From Streptomyces sp. CG1 (GTDB lineage Bacteria; Actinomycetota; Actinomycetes; Streptomycetales; Streptomycetaceae): a DNA stretch of 64,000 nt. The DNA lies in NCBI RefSeq assembly GCF_041080625.1, contig NZ_CP163518.1:2604001-2668000 (forward strand). The letters run 5' to 3'. Numbering within the stretch: the stretch's first letter is position 1; the number at the start of each line of letters is the position of its first letter. The notes beneath the pieces are model-generated. The model was not told where the DNA came from. It worked only from the letters and a program-made list of their open reading frames with translations, and ran no database searches. The position numbers were made by a program, and so were the translations under genes. Shown here piece by piece: positions 1-8,910 of the stretch.

Positions 1-864
1 GACTACTACGACTTCCAGGTGAACCGCCCCACGGTGTTCATGGACGGCGGTGTACGCAAGATCACCTGGCCGACGACAAGGCTGTCGGTGGTGCGGGTCG
101 GCGGCGAGAAGCCGCGTGACCTGGTGCTGGTCCGCGGCATCGAACCGTCCATGCGCTGGCGCTCGTTCTGCAACGAGCTGCTCGGCTTCGCGCACGAGCT
201 GGGCGTGGAGTTGGTGGTCATCCTGGGCGCGCTGCTCGGTGACACCCCGCACACGCGTCCGGTGCCGGTCAGCGGGGTCACGTCAGACCCGGACCTGGCC
301 GAGCGGATGGATCTGGAGGAGACCAAGTACGAGGGCCCGACGGGCATCGTCGGCGTCCTGCAGGAGGCGTGCACGCACGCCGGTGTCCCGGCGGTGTCGC
401 TGTGGGCGGCCGTACCGCACTACGTCTCCCAGCCGCCCAACCCCAAGGCCACGCTGGCGCTGCTCAACCGCCTGGAGGACCTGCTGGACCTGCGCATTCC
501 GCAGGGCGAGCTGCCCGAGGACGCGCGGGCCTGGCAGGTCGGTGTGGACCAGCTGGCCGCCGAGGACAGCGAGGTCGCCGAGTACGTCCAGACGCTGGAG
601 GAGGCCCGGGACACCGCGGAGCTGCCGGAGGCGTCGGGTGAGGCGATCGCCCGCGAGTTCGAACGGTATCTGCGGCGCCGGGACGTCAGCCCGCCCCCTC
701 CGGGCGGGCACGCGACGGCGGACGGCGGGGACGGCGGGCCCTGGCTTCGGGACAGCCCGAGCGGGAAGACGCGCCCGCCGAATGCCTCGGGCGGTTCCGG
801 CGGTTCCGGCGGTTCGAAGGGCACCGACTCCAAGGGCGACGACGAGGACGACCCGGAGGACTGA
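1..864 (+). CDS. PAC2 family protein (5' partial)
   Basis: The reading frame is open from base 1 (first visible residues DYYDFQVNRP), so the true start lies upstream of the window. The N-terminal part has the beta-rich pattern of PAC2 proteins, named after the eukaryotic proteasome assembly chaperone 2; actinobacteria carry homologues whose role is not settled. Visible family-like stretches are RPTVFMDGG, VVILGALLGDTPHTRPVPV and VSLWAAVPHYV. After about visible residue 215 the protein becomes a low-complexity tail rich in Pro, Gly and Asp, with a GGSGGSGGS linker-like run and an acidic end. It converges on mshC across a strong shared terminator. Actinobacterial PAC2 genes often sit near mshC; a proteasome link here is inference only. 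Confidence 0.85.
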   Translation, partial: DYYDFQVNRPTVFMDGGVRKITWPTTRLSVVRVGGEKPRDLVLVRGIEPSMRWRSFCNELLGFAHELGVELVVILGALLGDTPHTRPVPVSGVTSDPDLAERMDLEETKYEGPTGIVGVLQEACTHAGVPAVSLWAAVPHYVSQPPNPKATLALLNRLEDLLDLRIPQGELPEDARAWQVGVDQLAAEDSEVAEYVQTLEEARDTAELPEASGEAIAREFERYLRRRDVSPPPPGGHATADGGDGGPWLRDSPSGKTRPPNASGGSGGSGGSKGTDSKGDDEDDPED

Positions 865-872
865 GAGTACGG

Positions 873-906
873 AAAGGGCGGTTCCCTCTGCCGGGAACCG
901 CCCTTT
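873..906. terminator. Bidirectional terminator between PAC2 gene and mshC
   Basis: A perfect 14-bp inverted repeat (AAAGGGCGGTTCCC pairing with GGGAACCGCCCTTT) with a 6-nt loop lies between two convergent genes. It starts with A residues and ends with T residues, so it can act in both directions. Confidence 0.85.
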
Positions 907-949
907 CTGCCGCACCCCTACTTTTTTGGGGGGCGGCTCTGCTCGGCGC

Positions 950-2179
950 TTAGAGAGCCACTCCCAGCAGCGCGTCCACCGCTCGCGTCACCACGCCCGG
1001 CGCGCCCGTGTCGGTGCCGTCCTCCGTCTCCTGCCGCTCCGCCCAGCGGTCCACCGCGGCCAGCGCCGCGGGCGCGTCGAGGTCGTTCGTGAGGGCCTCA
1101 CGGATTTCCTCGACCAGCGCGTCGGCGGACGGGCCGTCGGGGCGGGAGACGGCGGCGCGCCAGCGGCCGAGGCGGGCCATGGCGTCCTGGAGGACCTCGT
1201 CGGTCCACTCCCAGTCGGCGCGGTAGTGGTGGCCCAGCAGGGCGAGGCGGATGGCGGCCGGGTCAACGCCGTCGCGGCGCAGCTGCGAGACGAAGACGAG
1301 GTTGCCCTTGGACTTGGACATCTTCGCGCCGTGCAGGGCGACCATGCCGGCGTGCACATAGGCCTTGGCCATGGGGAACTCGCCAGTGAGCACCTGGGCG
1401 TGCGAGGCGCCCATCTCGTGGTGCGGGAAGGCGAGGTCGGAGCCGCCGCCCTGGACGTCGAAGCCCATGCCGAGGTGGTCGAGGGCGATGGCCACACACT
1501 CGATGTGCCAGCCGGGCCGGCCCCGGCCGAGCGAGGCGCCGTCCCAGCTGGGCTCGCCCTCGCGGGCGGCCATCCACAGCATCGGGTCGAGGGGGTTCTT
1601 CTTGCCCGGGCGGTCCGGGTCACCGCCGCGCTCGGCGGACAGCAGCCGCATGGCGGCCGCGTCGAGGTTCGAGACCGAGCCGAAGTTCGCGTCGGACTCG
1701 ACGGAGAAGTAGATGTCGCCCTCCAGCTCGTAGGCCGCGCCGAGTTCACGCAGCCGCTCCACGAGCGGGACGATGCCGGGTATCGCCTCGACGGCGCCTA
1801 TGTAGTGCTGGGGCGGGAGTATGCGCAGGGCGGTCATGTCCTCGCGGAAGAGGGCCGTCTCCTTCTCGGCGAGGGCGACCCAGTCGACGCCGTCCCGCTC
1901 CGCGCGCTCCAGCAGCGGATCATCGACATCGGTCACGTTCTGGACGTAGTGGACCTGCCGCTTGGTGTCAAGCCACACGCGCTGCACGAGGTCGAACGCG
2001 TTGTAGGTCGCCGCGTGCCCTATGTGGGTCGCGTCGTACGGCGTGATGCCGCAGACATAGATACGGGCGACGGGACCGGGGTCGAGGGTGACGAGGCCGC
2101 CGGTCGCGGTGTCGTGGATCCTCAGGTCGCGGCCCTGACCAGGCAGGGCGGGGACCTCGGAAGCGGGCCAGGCATGCAT
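950..2179 (-). CDS. mshC: L-cysteine:1D-myo-inosityl 2-amino-2-deoxy-alpha-D-glucopyranoside ligase
   Basis: This enzyme makes mycothiol, the main low-molecular-weight thiol of actinomycetes. It uses ATP to join cysteine to GlcN-Ins, the third step of the pathway, in the cytosol. It is a cysteinyl-tRNA synthetase-like class I fold: the HIGH-type motif is in the region [13 protein letters not shown] (residues ~55-65), zinc-binding Cys45 lies in VCGITPYD, and the KMSKS motif lies in [11 protein letters not shown] near residue 290. Length 409 aa is normal for MshC. I chose the second of two in-frame ATGs (protein begins [10 protein letters not shown]) because it matches the family N-terminus; the first ATG, at 2185, would add only two residues. 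It starts a minus-strand run of conserved actinobacterial genes. Confidence 0.96.
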   Translation of the reverse strand: MHAWPASEVPALPGQGRDLRIHDTATGGLVTLDPGPVARIYVCGITPYDATHIGHAATYNAFDLVQRVWLDTKRQVHYVQNVTDVDDPLLERAERDGVDWVALAEKETALFREDMTALRILPPQHYIGAVEAIPGIVPLVERLRELGAAYELEGDIYFSVESDANFGSVSNLDAAAMRLLSAERGGDPDRPGKKNPLDPMLWMAAREGEPSWDGASLGRGRPGWHIECVAIALDHLGMGFDVQGGGSDLAFPHHEMGASHAQVLTGEFPMAKAYVHAGMVALHGAKMSKSKGNLVFVSQLRRDGVDPAAIRLALLGHHYRADWEWTDEVLQDAMARLGRWRAAVSRPDGPSADALVEEIREALTNDLDAPAALAAVDRWAERQETEDGTDTGAPGVVTRAVDALLGVAL

Positions 2180-2323
2180 GTACATGAGCCTAACCGGCCG
2201 CCAGCTGCGTATACGAACGGGATCGCGCCGGATGGCTTGTCAGGCCTTCTTGCATGTCGGCGGCCGATGTGCTGCGGGGTGCGAGAACGGGGACCGCACC
2301 TGGGGGTTCACGCGGGGGCGGGT

Positions 2324-3163
2324 TCACACCGGTGGCCAGGGGATGGCCGGCCATTCCCCGCTCGGCTCGGGGTGGACTCCCCCGGTGAGCAGGGCGTCGA
2401 CACGCGCGCGTGTGGCGTCGATCTCAGCCGGGGTGATCAAGCCGCTCAGCCGCTCGCCCAGCGGCCCGCCGAGGGCTCCCCGCAGTCCCCCGAGGACGTC
2501 GACGGCCTCGGCGGTCAGCGGCTCCCCGGCCCAGCCCCACAGCAGCGTGCGCAGCTTGTCGTCGACGTTGAAGGTGACGCCGTGGTCGATGCCGTAGAGC
2601 CGGCCGTCGGGGGTGGGCAGCAGATGGCCGCCCTTGCGGTCGGCGTTGTTGATCACCGCGTCGAGGACGGCGAGCCGCCGCAGCCGCTCGTCGTCGGCGT
2701 GCACCAGGAGCGCGGTGCGGCCCTCACCGACCTCGGCCAGGCCGATCGCCTTCCAGCCCGGCTCCGGTTCCTCGGCCTCGACCAGGGCGAGCAGCTCCGC
2801 CTCGGCCTGGACGTCGATCCACAGCTGGCACATGCCCTCGCCGTACGGCCCGTCGCGCAGCACGGTCGGCGGGACGAGTCCCCAGCCGGTGGCTTCGGAG
2901 ACCGCGTAGGCGGCCACCTCGCGGCCGGCCAGGGTGCCGTCGGGAAAGTCCCACAGCGGGCGCTCCCCGGCCACCGGCTTGTAGATGCAGGAGGCTTCCC
3001 GGCCGTCCAGGGCGATCGTGCAGAACAGAGCGGCGTTGGAGGCCTCGCGGATCCGGCCGCGGACGGTCAGCTCACCCTGCGCGAGCAGTTCGGCGGCGGC
3101 CGCGTCGGCCCTGGTGTCGGCGGCGGTCACGCTCCGCGGCGGTATCCGTTCTGGCGCGGACAT
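2324..3163 (-). CDS. SCO1664 family protein, kinase-like fold
   Basis: A 279-aa protein of an actinobacteria-restricted family that has not been assigned a reaction. Its motif order resembles the PI3/4-kinase and HipA-like kinase folds: a possible ATP-lysine motif YKPVAGERPLWDFP near residue 60, a catalytic-loop-like motif VINNADRKGGH near residue 175, and a DFG-like motif YGIDHG near residue 195. These are pattern resemblances read by eye, not an alignment. The start is the ATG giving MSAPERIPPRS; an upstream in-frame ATG at 3205 would reach further back into DUF3090. The start overlaps the end of the DUF3090 gene by 37 nt, so the two are probably cotranscribed and translationally coupled. 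The substrate is unknown. Confidence 0.85.
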   Translation of the reverse strand: MSAPERIPPRSVTAADTRADAAAAELLAQGELTVRGRIREASNAALFCTIALDGREASCIYKPVAGERPLWDFPDGTLAGREVAAYAVSEATGWGLVPPTVLRDGPYGEGMCQLWIDVQAEAELLALVEAEEPEPGWKAIGLAEVGEGRTALLVHADDERLRRLAVLDAVINNADRKGGHLLPTPDGRLYGIDHGVTFNVDDKLRTLLWGWAGEPLTAEAVDVLGGLRGALGGPLGERLSGLITPAEIDATRARVDALLTGGVHPEPSGEWPAIPWPPV

Positions 3164-3717
3164 ACGTGTCCTTCCGGATCGAGCGGGAGGCTGCACAGCG
3201 GGCACGGCGGCCGCCCGGCGTTGACGACGTCGAGGGCACGCTTGGCGAAGGCCCTGGCCTGCGCGCCGGTCAGCCGGACCCGCAGCATCGGGGGCCCGTT
3301 CTCCTCGTCCTGGAGCAGCCGCTCCTCGGCCTCGGCGAGGTCCTCCTCGGTGTCGGCGTCCAGCTCGACCAGGGCCTGCGCCTCGACGATCATGCGCTGT
3401 TCCTCGCCGTCCCAGGCCAGCGCCATGGTGCCGACGCGGAACTCCTCCTCGATGGGGGTCTCCAGCGGGGCGGTGTCGGAGATCTCGGTGGGCGCCACGG
3501 CGGGGACGGAGGCGCTGCCGCCGCTACGCCGTACGACCTCGTCGAGGAGTTCGTCCATGCGTTCGGCGAGCGCGGCCACCTGGGTCTTCTCCAGAGCCAC
3601 GCTGGTCACCCGGGAGCCTGCGATGGCCTGGAGGAAGAACGTACGGCGTCCGGGCAGTCCGACCGTGCCGGCCACGAAGCGGTCCGGCGGGTCGTAGAGG
3701 AACACCTGACGGGACAC
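3127..3717 (-). CDS. DUF3090 family protein
   Basis: A 196-aa actinobacterial conserved protein with no assigned function. The N-terminus (MSRQVFLYDPPDRFVAGTVG) is characteristic of DUF3090. The C-terminus carries a small zinc-knuckle-like motif, CPLC-x9-C, in PPCPLCSLPLDPEGHVC (residues ~175-190). Start is GTG with a GGAG-containing ribosome-binding site 8-10 nt upstream. It lies between a histidine phosphatase gene and the SCO1664-family gene. Mycobacteria keep the same trio near mshC (the Rv2133c-Rv2135c region, from memory), which suggests a joint pathway; that pathway is not known to me. Confidence 0.87.
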   Translation of the reverse strand: MSRQVFLYDPPDRFVAGTVGLPGRRTFFLQAIAGSRVTSVALEKTQVAALAERMDELLDEVVRRSGGSASVPAVAPTEISDTAPLETPIEEEFRVGTMALAWDGEEQRMIVEAQALVELDADTEEDLAEAEERLLQDEENGPPMLRVRLTGAQARAFAKRALDVVNAGRPPCPLCSLPLDPEGHVCPRQNGYRRGA

Positions 3718-3835
3718 GTCCTGTCTCCATTGGATTCGAGAGTTTCAGCGGTGCGGGAGTCTCAGCGAGCGGGTGACCGCGGATGCGCGACGGTGCGGAC
3801 CGGTGCGGACCGCTTCACCCTACTGCGGCAGACGA

Positions 3836-4534
3836 TCACGGTGCGCCCGCACCACCCCCGACCGGTGCGTCGCCCTCACCAGCTTCCTCACCAGGTTCCT
3901 CGCGCGGGGCGAGCGAGGCGAAATCCCCGGTGTCGCCCAGGCGAACGAGAAACGGCCGAAGCCGGGTGTAGCGGATCGCGGTGACGGAACACGGCTCCAC
4001 GGAGATCCGCTGGAACAGGTCGAGATGGAGGCCGAGGGCGTCGGCGACCAGGGATTTGATGATGTCACCGTGGGAGCACATCAGGTAGACGGCGTCGGCG
4101 CCGTGCTCGCGCTCCACGCGCGCGTTCCACTCGCGTACGGCCTCGGCGGCGCGGGTCTGCATGGCGCGCAGGGACTCGCCGCCGGGGAACGCGGCGGCCG
4201 ACGGGTGGGCCTGGACGATCTCCATGAGCGGTTCGTCCATCAGCTCGGCGAGCTTGCGGCCGGACCAGTCGCCGTAGTGGCACTCCCCGATCCGTTCGTC
4301 GGTGTGGGCGCGCAGCTCCGGGCGGGCCTCCAGGAGCGGCCGCAGGGTCTCCTGGCAGCGCTGCAGGGGGCTCGTGACGACCTCGGAGATCGGCAGCGCG
4401 GCGAGCCGTGCGGGCAGCGCGGCGGCCTGCGCGGCGCCGCGCTCGTCCAGGGCGACGCCGGGCGTCCAGCCGGCGAGCACCGCGGAGGTGTTGGCGGTGG
4501 AACGTCCGTGCCGGACGAGGATCAGCGTGGGCAT
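3836..4534 (-). CDS. Histidine phosphatase family protein (MSMEG_4193-type phosphomutase-like)
   Basis: A 232-aa member of the histidine phosphatase (phosphoglycerate mutase-like) superfamily. The catalytic RHG motif is at the N-terminus (LILVRHGRSTANTS), followed by an ER-type region (SPLQRCQETL), an acidic motif ECHYGDWSG and the second catalytic His in MCSHGDIIKSL near residue 155. These enzymes transfer or remove phosphate through a phospho-histidine intermediate; the substrate here cannot be read from sequence. It is first in the run toward DUF3090, the SCO1664-family protein and mshC. The C-terminal 30 residues are Gly/Ala/Pro-rich and look disordered. Confidence 0.9.
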   Translation of the reverse strand: MPTLILVRHGRSTANTSAVLAGWTPGVALDERGAAQAAALPARLAALPISEVVTSPLQRCQETLRPLLEARPELRAHTDERIGECHYGDWSGRKLAELMDEPLMEIVQAHPSAAAFPGGESLRAMQTRAAEAVREWNARVEREHGADAVYLMCSHGDIIKSLVADALGLHLDLFQRISVEPCSVTAIRYTRLRPFLVRLGDTGDFASLAPREEPGEEAGEGDAPVGGGAGAP

Positions 4535-4587
4535 GCGGCCCAGGGTAGGCGCATCATCACATGCATGGGCGACCGGGCGAGGGGAGA

Positions 4588-5592
4588 ATGCGCTCCGTGA
4601 TCGTCGACTGCGCCATCTACCGGCACGGGCACCGCACGGAGGGCCCGGAGGACCTGTCCGACGCGCTCGCCGAGGCGCGGGCGGCGGGCGGATTCGTGTG
4701 GATCGGCCTGTACGAGCCGTCCGAGCGCGAGTTCGACCTGGTCACCCAGGAGTTCGCGCTGCATCCTCTGGCGGTCGAGGACGCCCTCAACGCGCATCAG
4801 CGGCCCAAGCTGGAGGTGTACGACGACTCGCTGTTCATGGTACTGAAGCCGGTCGCGTACGACGCGGACAGTGACATCGTCTCGGCCGGCGAGATCATGG
4901 TCTTCATCGGCAACTGCTTCGTGGTCACCGTCCGCCACGGCGAGATCTCGCCGCTGGCCGCCGTACGGCACCGGCTGGAGGAGGAGCCGGAGATGCTCGA
5001 CAAGGGCCCGACCGCCGTGCTGTACGCGATCTCCGACGCGGTCGTCGACCACTATCTGGAGGTGGCGACGGAGCTGGGGAACGACCTGGAGGAGCTGGAG
5101 GCGGAGGTGTTCCGGCCGGAGGGCGGCGGCTCGCGGCACACCGCGTCCCGGATCTACGGCTTCAAACGGCAGATCCTGGAGTTCCGCCGGGCCACCGGCC
5201 CGCTGGCGCTGCCGCTGACCCGGCTGGCGGGCACCGGACCGTTCGGCGCCACGGTGCCCTTCGTGCACGACAAGGCGCGCCCGTTCTTCCGGGACGTCGG
5301 CGACCACCTGATGCGGGTGAACGAGTCCGTGGAGGCCCTGGACCGGCTGGTGTCGGACATGCTGTCGGCGCATCTGGCGCAGATGAGCGTGCGGCAGAAC
5401 GACGACATGCGGAAGATCTCCTCGTGGGCCGCCATGGCCGCGGTCCCCATGATGATCGCGGGCATCTACGGCATGAACTTCGACCACATGCCGGAGCTGC
5501 ACTGGCTGTGGTCGTACCCGGCGGTGATCCTGCTGATGGCGGCCCTGGAGGTGCTGCTGTACCGGCTGTTCAAGGAGCGCGGCCGGCTGTGA
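4588..5592 (+). CDS. corA: CorA family magnesium/cobalt transporter
   Basis: A 334-aa CorA-type divalent cation channel of the cytoplasmic membrane. The long N-terminal cytoplasmic domain ends in the two C-terminal transmembrane helices; the signature YGMNF (GMN selectivity motif) closes the first, with the second helix beginning at LWSYPAVILLMAALEVLL. The start is the ATG giving MRSVIVDCAIYRHG, preceded by GGGGAG; an in-frame ATG 27 nt upstream lacks a good ribosome-binding site. The short periplasmic loop between the helices (DHMPELHW) is acidic, as usual. It is divergent from the phosphatase gene across 53 bp, so the promoters must be close together. Confidence 0.93.
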   Translation: MRSVIVDCAIYRHGHRTEGPEDLSDALAEARAAGGFVWIGLYEPSEREFDLVTQEFALHPLAVEDALNAHQRPKLEVYDDSLFMVLKPVAYDADSDIVSAGEIMVFIGNCFVVTVRHGEISPLAAVRHRLEEEPEMLDKGPTAVLYAISDAVVDHYLEVATELGNDLEELEAEVFRPEGGGSRHTASRIYGFKRQILEFRRATGPLALPLTRLAGTGPFGATVPFVHDKARPFFRDVGDHLMRVNESVEALDRLVSDMLSAHLAQMSVRQNDDMRKISSWAAMAAVPMMIAGIYGMNFDHMPELHWLWSYPAVILLMAALEVLLYRLFKERGRL

Positions 5593-5612
5593 GAGCCCCG
5601 ATGCGGCCCGGC

Positions 5613-6401
5613 TCAGGCGAACTCGTGGGCGGGGATGGCGGGGCCGCCGAGGGCGTCGCGGTGCTCGGGCAGGCGGAGGACGAGCATGCGGCGCCAGCCG
5701 ACGAGGCGTTCGTAGCCGTACACGGCACGGATGCCGGCCGCGAGTACGGCGGACTTCGCCCTCGGCCAGCCGAGGATGCGGCCCATGTGGGCCATGGCGG
5801 CGAGGCTGACGTCCCGGTAGATGCGGGTCTCGGCGAGCGCGCAGGTGCGCAGGGTGCGCCGGATCAGCCTGCCGTGCCCGGCGGCGGCGAACCGCAGCAG
5901 TTCCTCGTGGGTGTAGGCGAGGTGGTTGTCCTCGTCGTCCGAGATCATGCGGACCGCCTTGCCGACCTCGGGATGGTCGCCGAAGTTCCGGCGGAGCATC
6001 ACCATCTGGTCGGCGGCGCGCTGTTCGGTGACCCGGCTGTGGGAGAGGTAGACGATGAGGTCCCGCACGGTGAGCGGCTCGTCCCCGCGGAGCTTGTCGT
6101 GGGCAAGACCGATGCCGTGCCGCTCCAGGAGCATCGTGTAGTCGGTCTCGGGCGGTACGGCGACGGGGGTGAGCCCGCGCTTCTTCAGCAGGGCGTGGAA
6201 GATGCGTCCGTGTTTGTCCTCGTCGGCGCCGTGGCGGGCGATCTTCGGGGCCAGTCGGCGTGCGCTGCCCGGCGCCAGGAAGGCGATCCGGCCGTTCTCC
6301 CAGCCGCCCTGGGACTCCCCGCCGGCGGCGATGGAGCAGAAGAGCCGGAACGACTCGTCGTGGTCGAGGATCTCCTGGAACAGACTCCTGGCCGACAGCA
6401 T
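5613..6401 (-). CDS. Ferritin-like domain-containing protein
   Basis: A 262-aa helical protein with ferritin-like di-iron signatures: HGADEDKHGR near residue 68, and DDEDNHLAYTHEE near residue 155, where Glu and His ligands are spaced as in carboxylate-bridged di-iron bundles. Streptomyces carry this family with no firm function; iron-dependent oxidation is a reasonable inference. The start is the ATG giving MLSARSLFQEIL, preceded by GGAGAGG at good spacing. The in-frame extension upstream to 6620 is compositionally non-coding and was rejected. The gene converges on corA with only 20 bp between stop codons and no obvious terminator. Confidence 0.85.
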   Translation of the reverse strand: MLSARSLFQEILDHDESFRLFCSIAAGGESQGGWENGRIAFLAPGSARRLAPKIARHGADEDKHGRIFHALLKKRGLTPVAVPPETDYTMLLERHGIGLAHDKLRGDEPLTVRDLIVYLSHSRVTEQRAADQMVMLRRNFGDHPEVGKAVRMISDDEDNHLAYTHEELLRFAAAGHGRLIRRTLRTCALAETRIYRDVSLAAMAHMGRILGWPRAKSAVLAAGIRAVYGYERLVGWRRMLVLRLPEHRDALGGPAIPAHEFA

Positions 6402-6639
6402 GGACGCCACCTCTCCGGACGATTCCTCAGCATTCCGCGACATTCGGTGTTCTTCGTGATATTCCGCAAAGAACGAGTCAAATGCGGGCAGAGCGGAGCC
6501 GCAACACGGGTGTCGGGTGACTCGGCCGAAAGAAGGAACGCAGGTGTCGTAACCGCACGACGTCCGGCGCGTTGTTCCCGGTGACGGCCGTGGCGGGGAA
6601 GTCCCCCGAGCCCCCACCACGGCCGCTGATGCTGTCCAG
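6402..6639. other. Intergenic region upstream of the ferritin-like gene
   Basis: Between the ferritin-like start and the palindromic repeat. On the minus strand there is a TTGACT hexamer about 80 nt from the start codon, and a GTTCTT...AAGAAC inverted repeat with a 14-nt centre. No well-placed -10 is visible, so no promoter is called. No gene is seen here. Confidence 0.5.
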
Positions 6640-6712
6640 GGCCTGTCCGGCGGATCAGGCCGCAGGACATCGGCGGCACGCCATCAGCACGGCAGGAGCA
6701 GCCGGACAGGCC
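6640..6712. repeat. Palindromic intergenic element with GGCCTGTCCGGC terminal inverted repeats (copy 1)
   Basis: A 73-bp element with perfect 12-bp terminal inverted repeats (GGCCTGTCCGGC at the left, GCCGGACAGGCC at the right). The right end touches the first base of the stop codon of the F420-type oxidoreductase. Related elements occur at 48433-48607 and 56595-56702. No coding capacity. Confidence 0.8.
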
Positions 6713-7767
6713 TAGGCCAGTCCGGCGCGTTCCAGGGCCTCGCTGCCGGCGCGCAGGGAGGCGAGCCGCTCCTCCAGTGTGAAACCGGCGGGCGACAGGC
6801 TGAGCGTGGTGACACCGGCGGCGGCGTAGGCCTTCATCCGGTCGGCGATCCGGTCGACGGAGCCCAGCAGTGTCGTCTTGTCGATGAGGTCCTGCGGGAT
6901 CGCGGCGGCGGCGCCCTGCTTGTCGCCGGACAGGTACTTCTGCTGGATCTCGGCGGCCTCCTTCTCGTACCCCATGCGCTGGGCGAGCTGGTTGTAGAAG
7001 TTCTGCTTGGCGCTGCCCATGCCCCCGACGTACAGCGCGGTGTAGGGGCGGAAGGTGTCGGCGAGGCGGGCCACGTCCTTGTCGTCGCCGACGGCCAGCG
7101 GGAGGGTCGGGCACACGTCGAACCCGTCGAGCGTCTTGCCCGCCTTCTCGCGGCCCGCGCGCAGGTACTTGAGCGTGGTGTCCTCGAGGTGGTCGGCGGA
7201 GGGGAAGATCAGCAGGGCACCGTCGGCGATCTCGCCGGTCTGCTCCAGGTTCTTCGGGCCGATCGCCGCGATGTAGAGCGGGATGTGCTCGCGCTGCGGG
7301 TGCACGGTCAGCTTGATCGGCTTGCCCGGGCCGCCCGGCAGCGGCAGCGTCCAGTGCTCGCCCTCGTACGTCAGCCGCTCCCGCGTCATCGCCTTGCGCA
7401 CGATCTCCACGTACTCGCGGGTGCGGGCCAGCGGCTTGTCGAACTTGACGCCGTACCAGCCCTCGGAGACCTGCGGGCCGGAGACGCCGAGGCCGAGCCG
7501 GAAGCGGCCGCCGGAGAGCGAGTCGAGCGTGGCCGCGGTCATCGCCGTCATCGCGGGCTGGCGGGCCGGGATCTGGAAGATGGCCGAGCCGACGTCGATG
7601 CGCTCGGTCTGCGCGGCGACCCAGGACAGGACCGTCGCCGCGTCGGAGCCGTATGCCTCGGCAGCCCAGCACACCGAGAAGCCCAGCCGGTCGGCCTCCT
7701 GCGCGACCGCCAGATTGTCCCCGTCCATCCCGGCGCCCCAGTAGCCGAGGTTGATCCCGAGCCGCAT
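6712..7767 (-). CDS. LLM class F420-dependent oxidoreductase
   Basis: A 351-aa luciferase-like TIM-barrel flavin or F420 enzyme. Typical features are the N-terminal strand MRLGINLGYWG, a GSAIFQIPARQP segment, the core LDSLSGGRFRLGLGVSGP near residue 85, and YIAAIGPKNLEQTGEIADG near residue 165. Actinobacteria have dozens of paralogues; most use F420H2 to reduce or oxidise small molecules, and the substrate cannot be told from sequence. ATG start. The stop codon is built into the end of the adjacent palindromic repeat. It is divergent from an aldo/keto reductase gene across about 160 bp. Confidence 0.9.
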   Translation of the reverse strand: MRLGINLGYWGAGMDGDNLAVAQEADRLGFSVCWAAEAYGSDAATVLSWVAAQTERIDVGSAIFQIPARQPAMTAMTAATLDSLSGGRFRLGLGVSGPQVSEGWYGVKFDKPLARTREYVEIVRKAMTRERLTYEGEHWTLPLPGGPGKPIKLTVHPQREHIPLYIAAIGPKNLEQTGEIADGALLIFPSADHLEDTTLKYLRAGREKAGKTLDGFDVCPTLPLAVGDDKDVARLADTFRPYTALYVGGMGSAKQNFYNQLAQRMGYEKEAAEIQQKYLSGDKQGAAAAIPQDLIDKTTLLGSVDRIADRMKAYAAAGVTTLSLSPAGFTLEERLASLRAGSEALERAGLA

Positions 7768-7926
7768 ACCTGCCCCTTACCGATCAGTAACGTCCCTGTG
7801 GGGCCGACCATAGCGCGGGGGTGGGTGTCAGGGCAGTACCTGGGCCACGGCACCGGGCGCCCCACAACCAATTCGGTTGTCCACAGGCCACCCATCGCAC
7901 GGGTTCTGGCCAGTAATCTCGCCCGC

Positions 7927-8910
7927 ATGGAGCAGAGGCATCTCGGCCGTACCGGCCTGCGCGTGTCCCGGATCGGACTCGGCACCCTCACCTGGGGCCG
8001 GGACACCGACGAGCACGACGCCGCGGACATGCTGAAGGCGTTCTGGGAGGCCGGCGGCACGCTCGTCGACACCGCGGACGTGTACGGCGACGGCGAGGCG
8101 GAGTATCTGCTCGGGCAGCTGATGGACGGCCTGGTGCCGCGCCGGGACCTGGTCATCTCCACCAAGGCGGGCAGCGTCCCCGACCCCGACCGCCGCTTCG
8201 ACGGCTCCCGCGGCCATCTGCTCACCGCGCTCGACGCCTCCCTGAACCGCCTGGGCACGGACTACGTCGACCTGTGGCACGTCCATGCCTACGACCCCGA
8301 CACGCCGCTGGAGGAGACGCTCCAGGCCCTCGACATAGCGGTGAGCAGCGGCCGCGCCCGCTACGCCGGCGTCTCCAACTTCTGCGGCTGGCAGCTCGCC
8401 AAGGCGGCCACCTGGCAGCTCGCGGCGCCCGGTGTCCGGACCCGGCTGGCCAGCACGCAACTGGAGTACTCGCTGCTGCAGCGGGGCGTGGAGCGGGAGG
8501 TGCTGCCCGCCGCGCTGGACCTGGGCGTCGGTCTGCTGCCCTCCTCGCCGCTCGGCCGGGGCGTCCTGACCGGGAAGTACCGGCACACCACTCCGCCGGA
8601 CTCGCGCGGCGCCTCCGAGCACCTGGCCCCGTTCGTGGAGCCGTATCTGGACGACACGGCCTCCCGCATCGTGGACGCGGTGACGACGGCCGCCGACGGG
8701 CTGGCCGTCACCCCGCTCCAGGTGGCCCTCGCCTGGGTCCGGGACCGGCCCGGTGTGGCCGCGCCGATCGTCGGCGCGCGCAACGCGCAGCAGCTCACCG
8801 CGGCGTTGTCAGTGGAGGCCCTTAGTCTTCCTGACGAGATCTGCCGGGCGCTGGACGATGTGTCGGCGCCCGTGCACCGCTATCCCGATCACGACTGGAG
8901 CACGCTGTGA
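7927..8910 (+). CDS. Aldo/keto reductase
   Basis: A 327-aa NADPH-dependent aldo/keto reductase of the AKR11-12 type (YajO/IolS-like). The catalytic tetrad is readable: Asp and Tyr in TLVDTADVYGDGEAE (residues ~46-60), Lys in VISTKAGS near residue 80, and His in DLWHVHAYDPD near residue 118. The C-terminal NADP-binding loop GARNAQQLTAAL is present. The start is the ATG giving MEQRHLGRTGLRVSRIG, the family N-terminus. Its stop codon overlaps the start of the next gene by 4 nt (GTGA), so the two are coupled. No clue to the physiological substrate. Confidence 0.93.
   Translation: MEQRHLGRTGLRVSRIGLGTLTWGRDTDEHDAADMLKAFWEAGGTLVDTADVYGDGEAEYLLGQLMDGLVPRRDLVISTKAGSVPDPDRRFDGSRGHLLTALDASLNRLGTDYVDLWHVHAYDPDTPLEETLQALDIAVSSGRARYAGVSNFCGWQLAKAATWQLAAPGVRTRLASTQLEYSLLQRGVEREVLPAALDLGVGLLPSSPLGRGVLTGKYRHTTPPDSRGASEHLAPFVEPYLDDTASRIVDAVTTAADGLAVTPLQVALAWVRDRPGVAAPIVGARNAQQLTAALSVEALSLPDEICRALDDVSAPVHRYPDHDWSTL

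Noticed and set aside
2180..2200. Possible iron box (GTTAGGCTCATG on the minus strand) before mshC
   Set aside because: Only half of the IdeR/DmdR consensus is present, it overlaps the start codon, and mshC is not an iron-regulated gene.
50..3697. A continuous 1215-codon plus-strand open frame
   Set aside because: It is a shadow of mshC, the SCO1664-family gene and DUF3090 read on the wrong strand; Arg/Pro/Ser-rich composition and no family resemblance.
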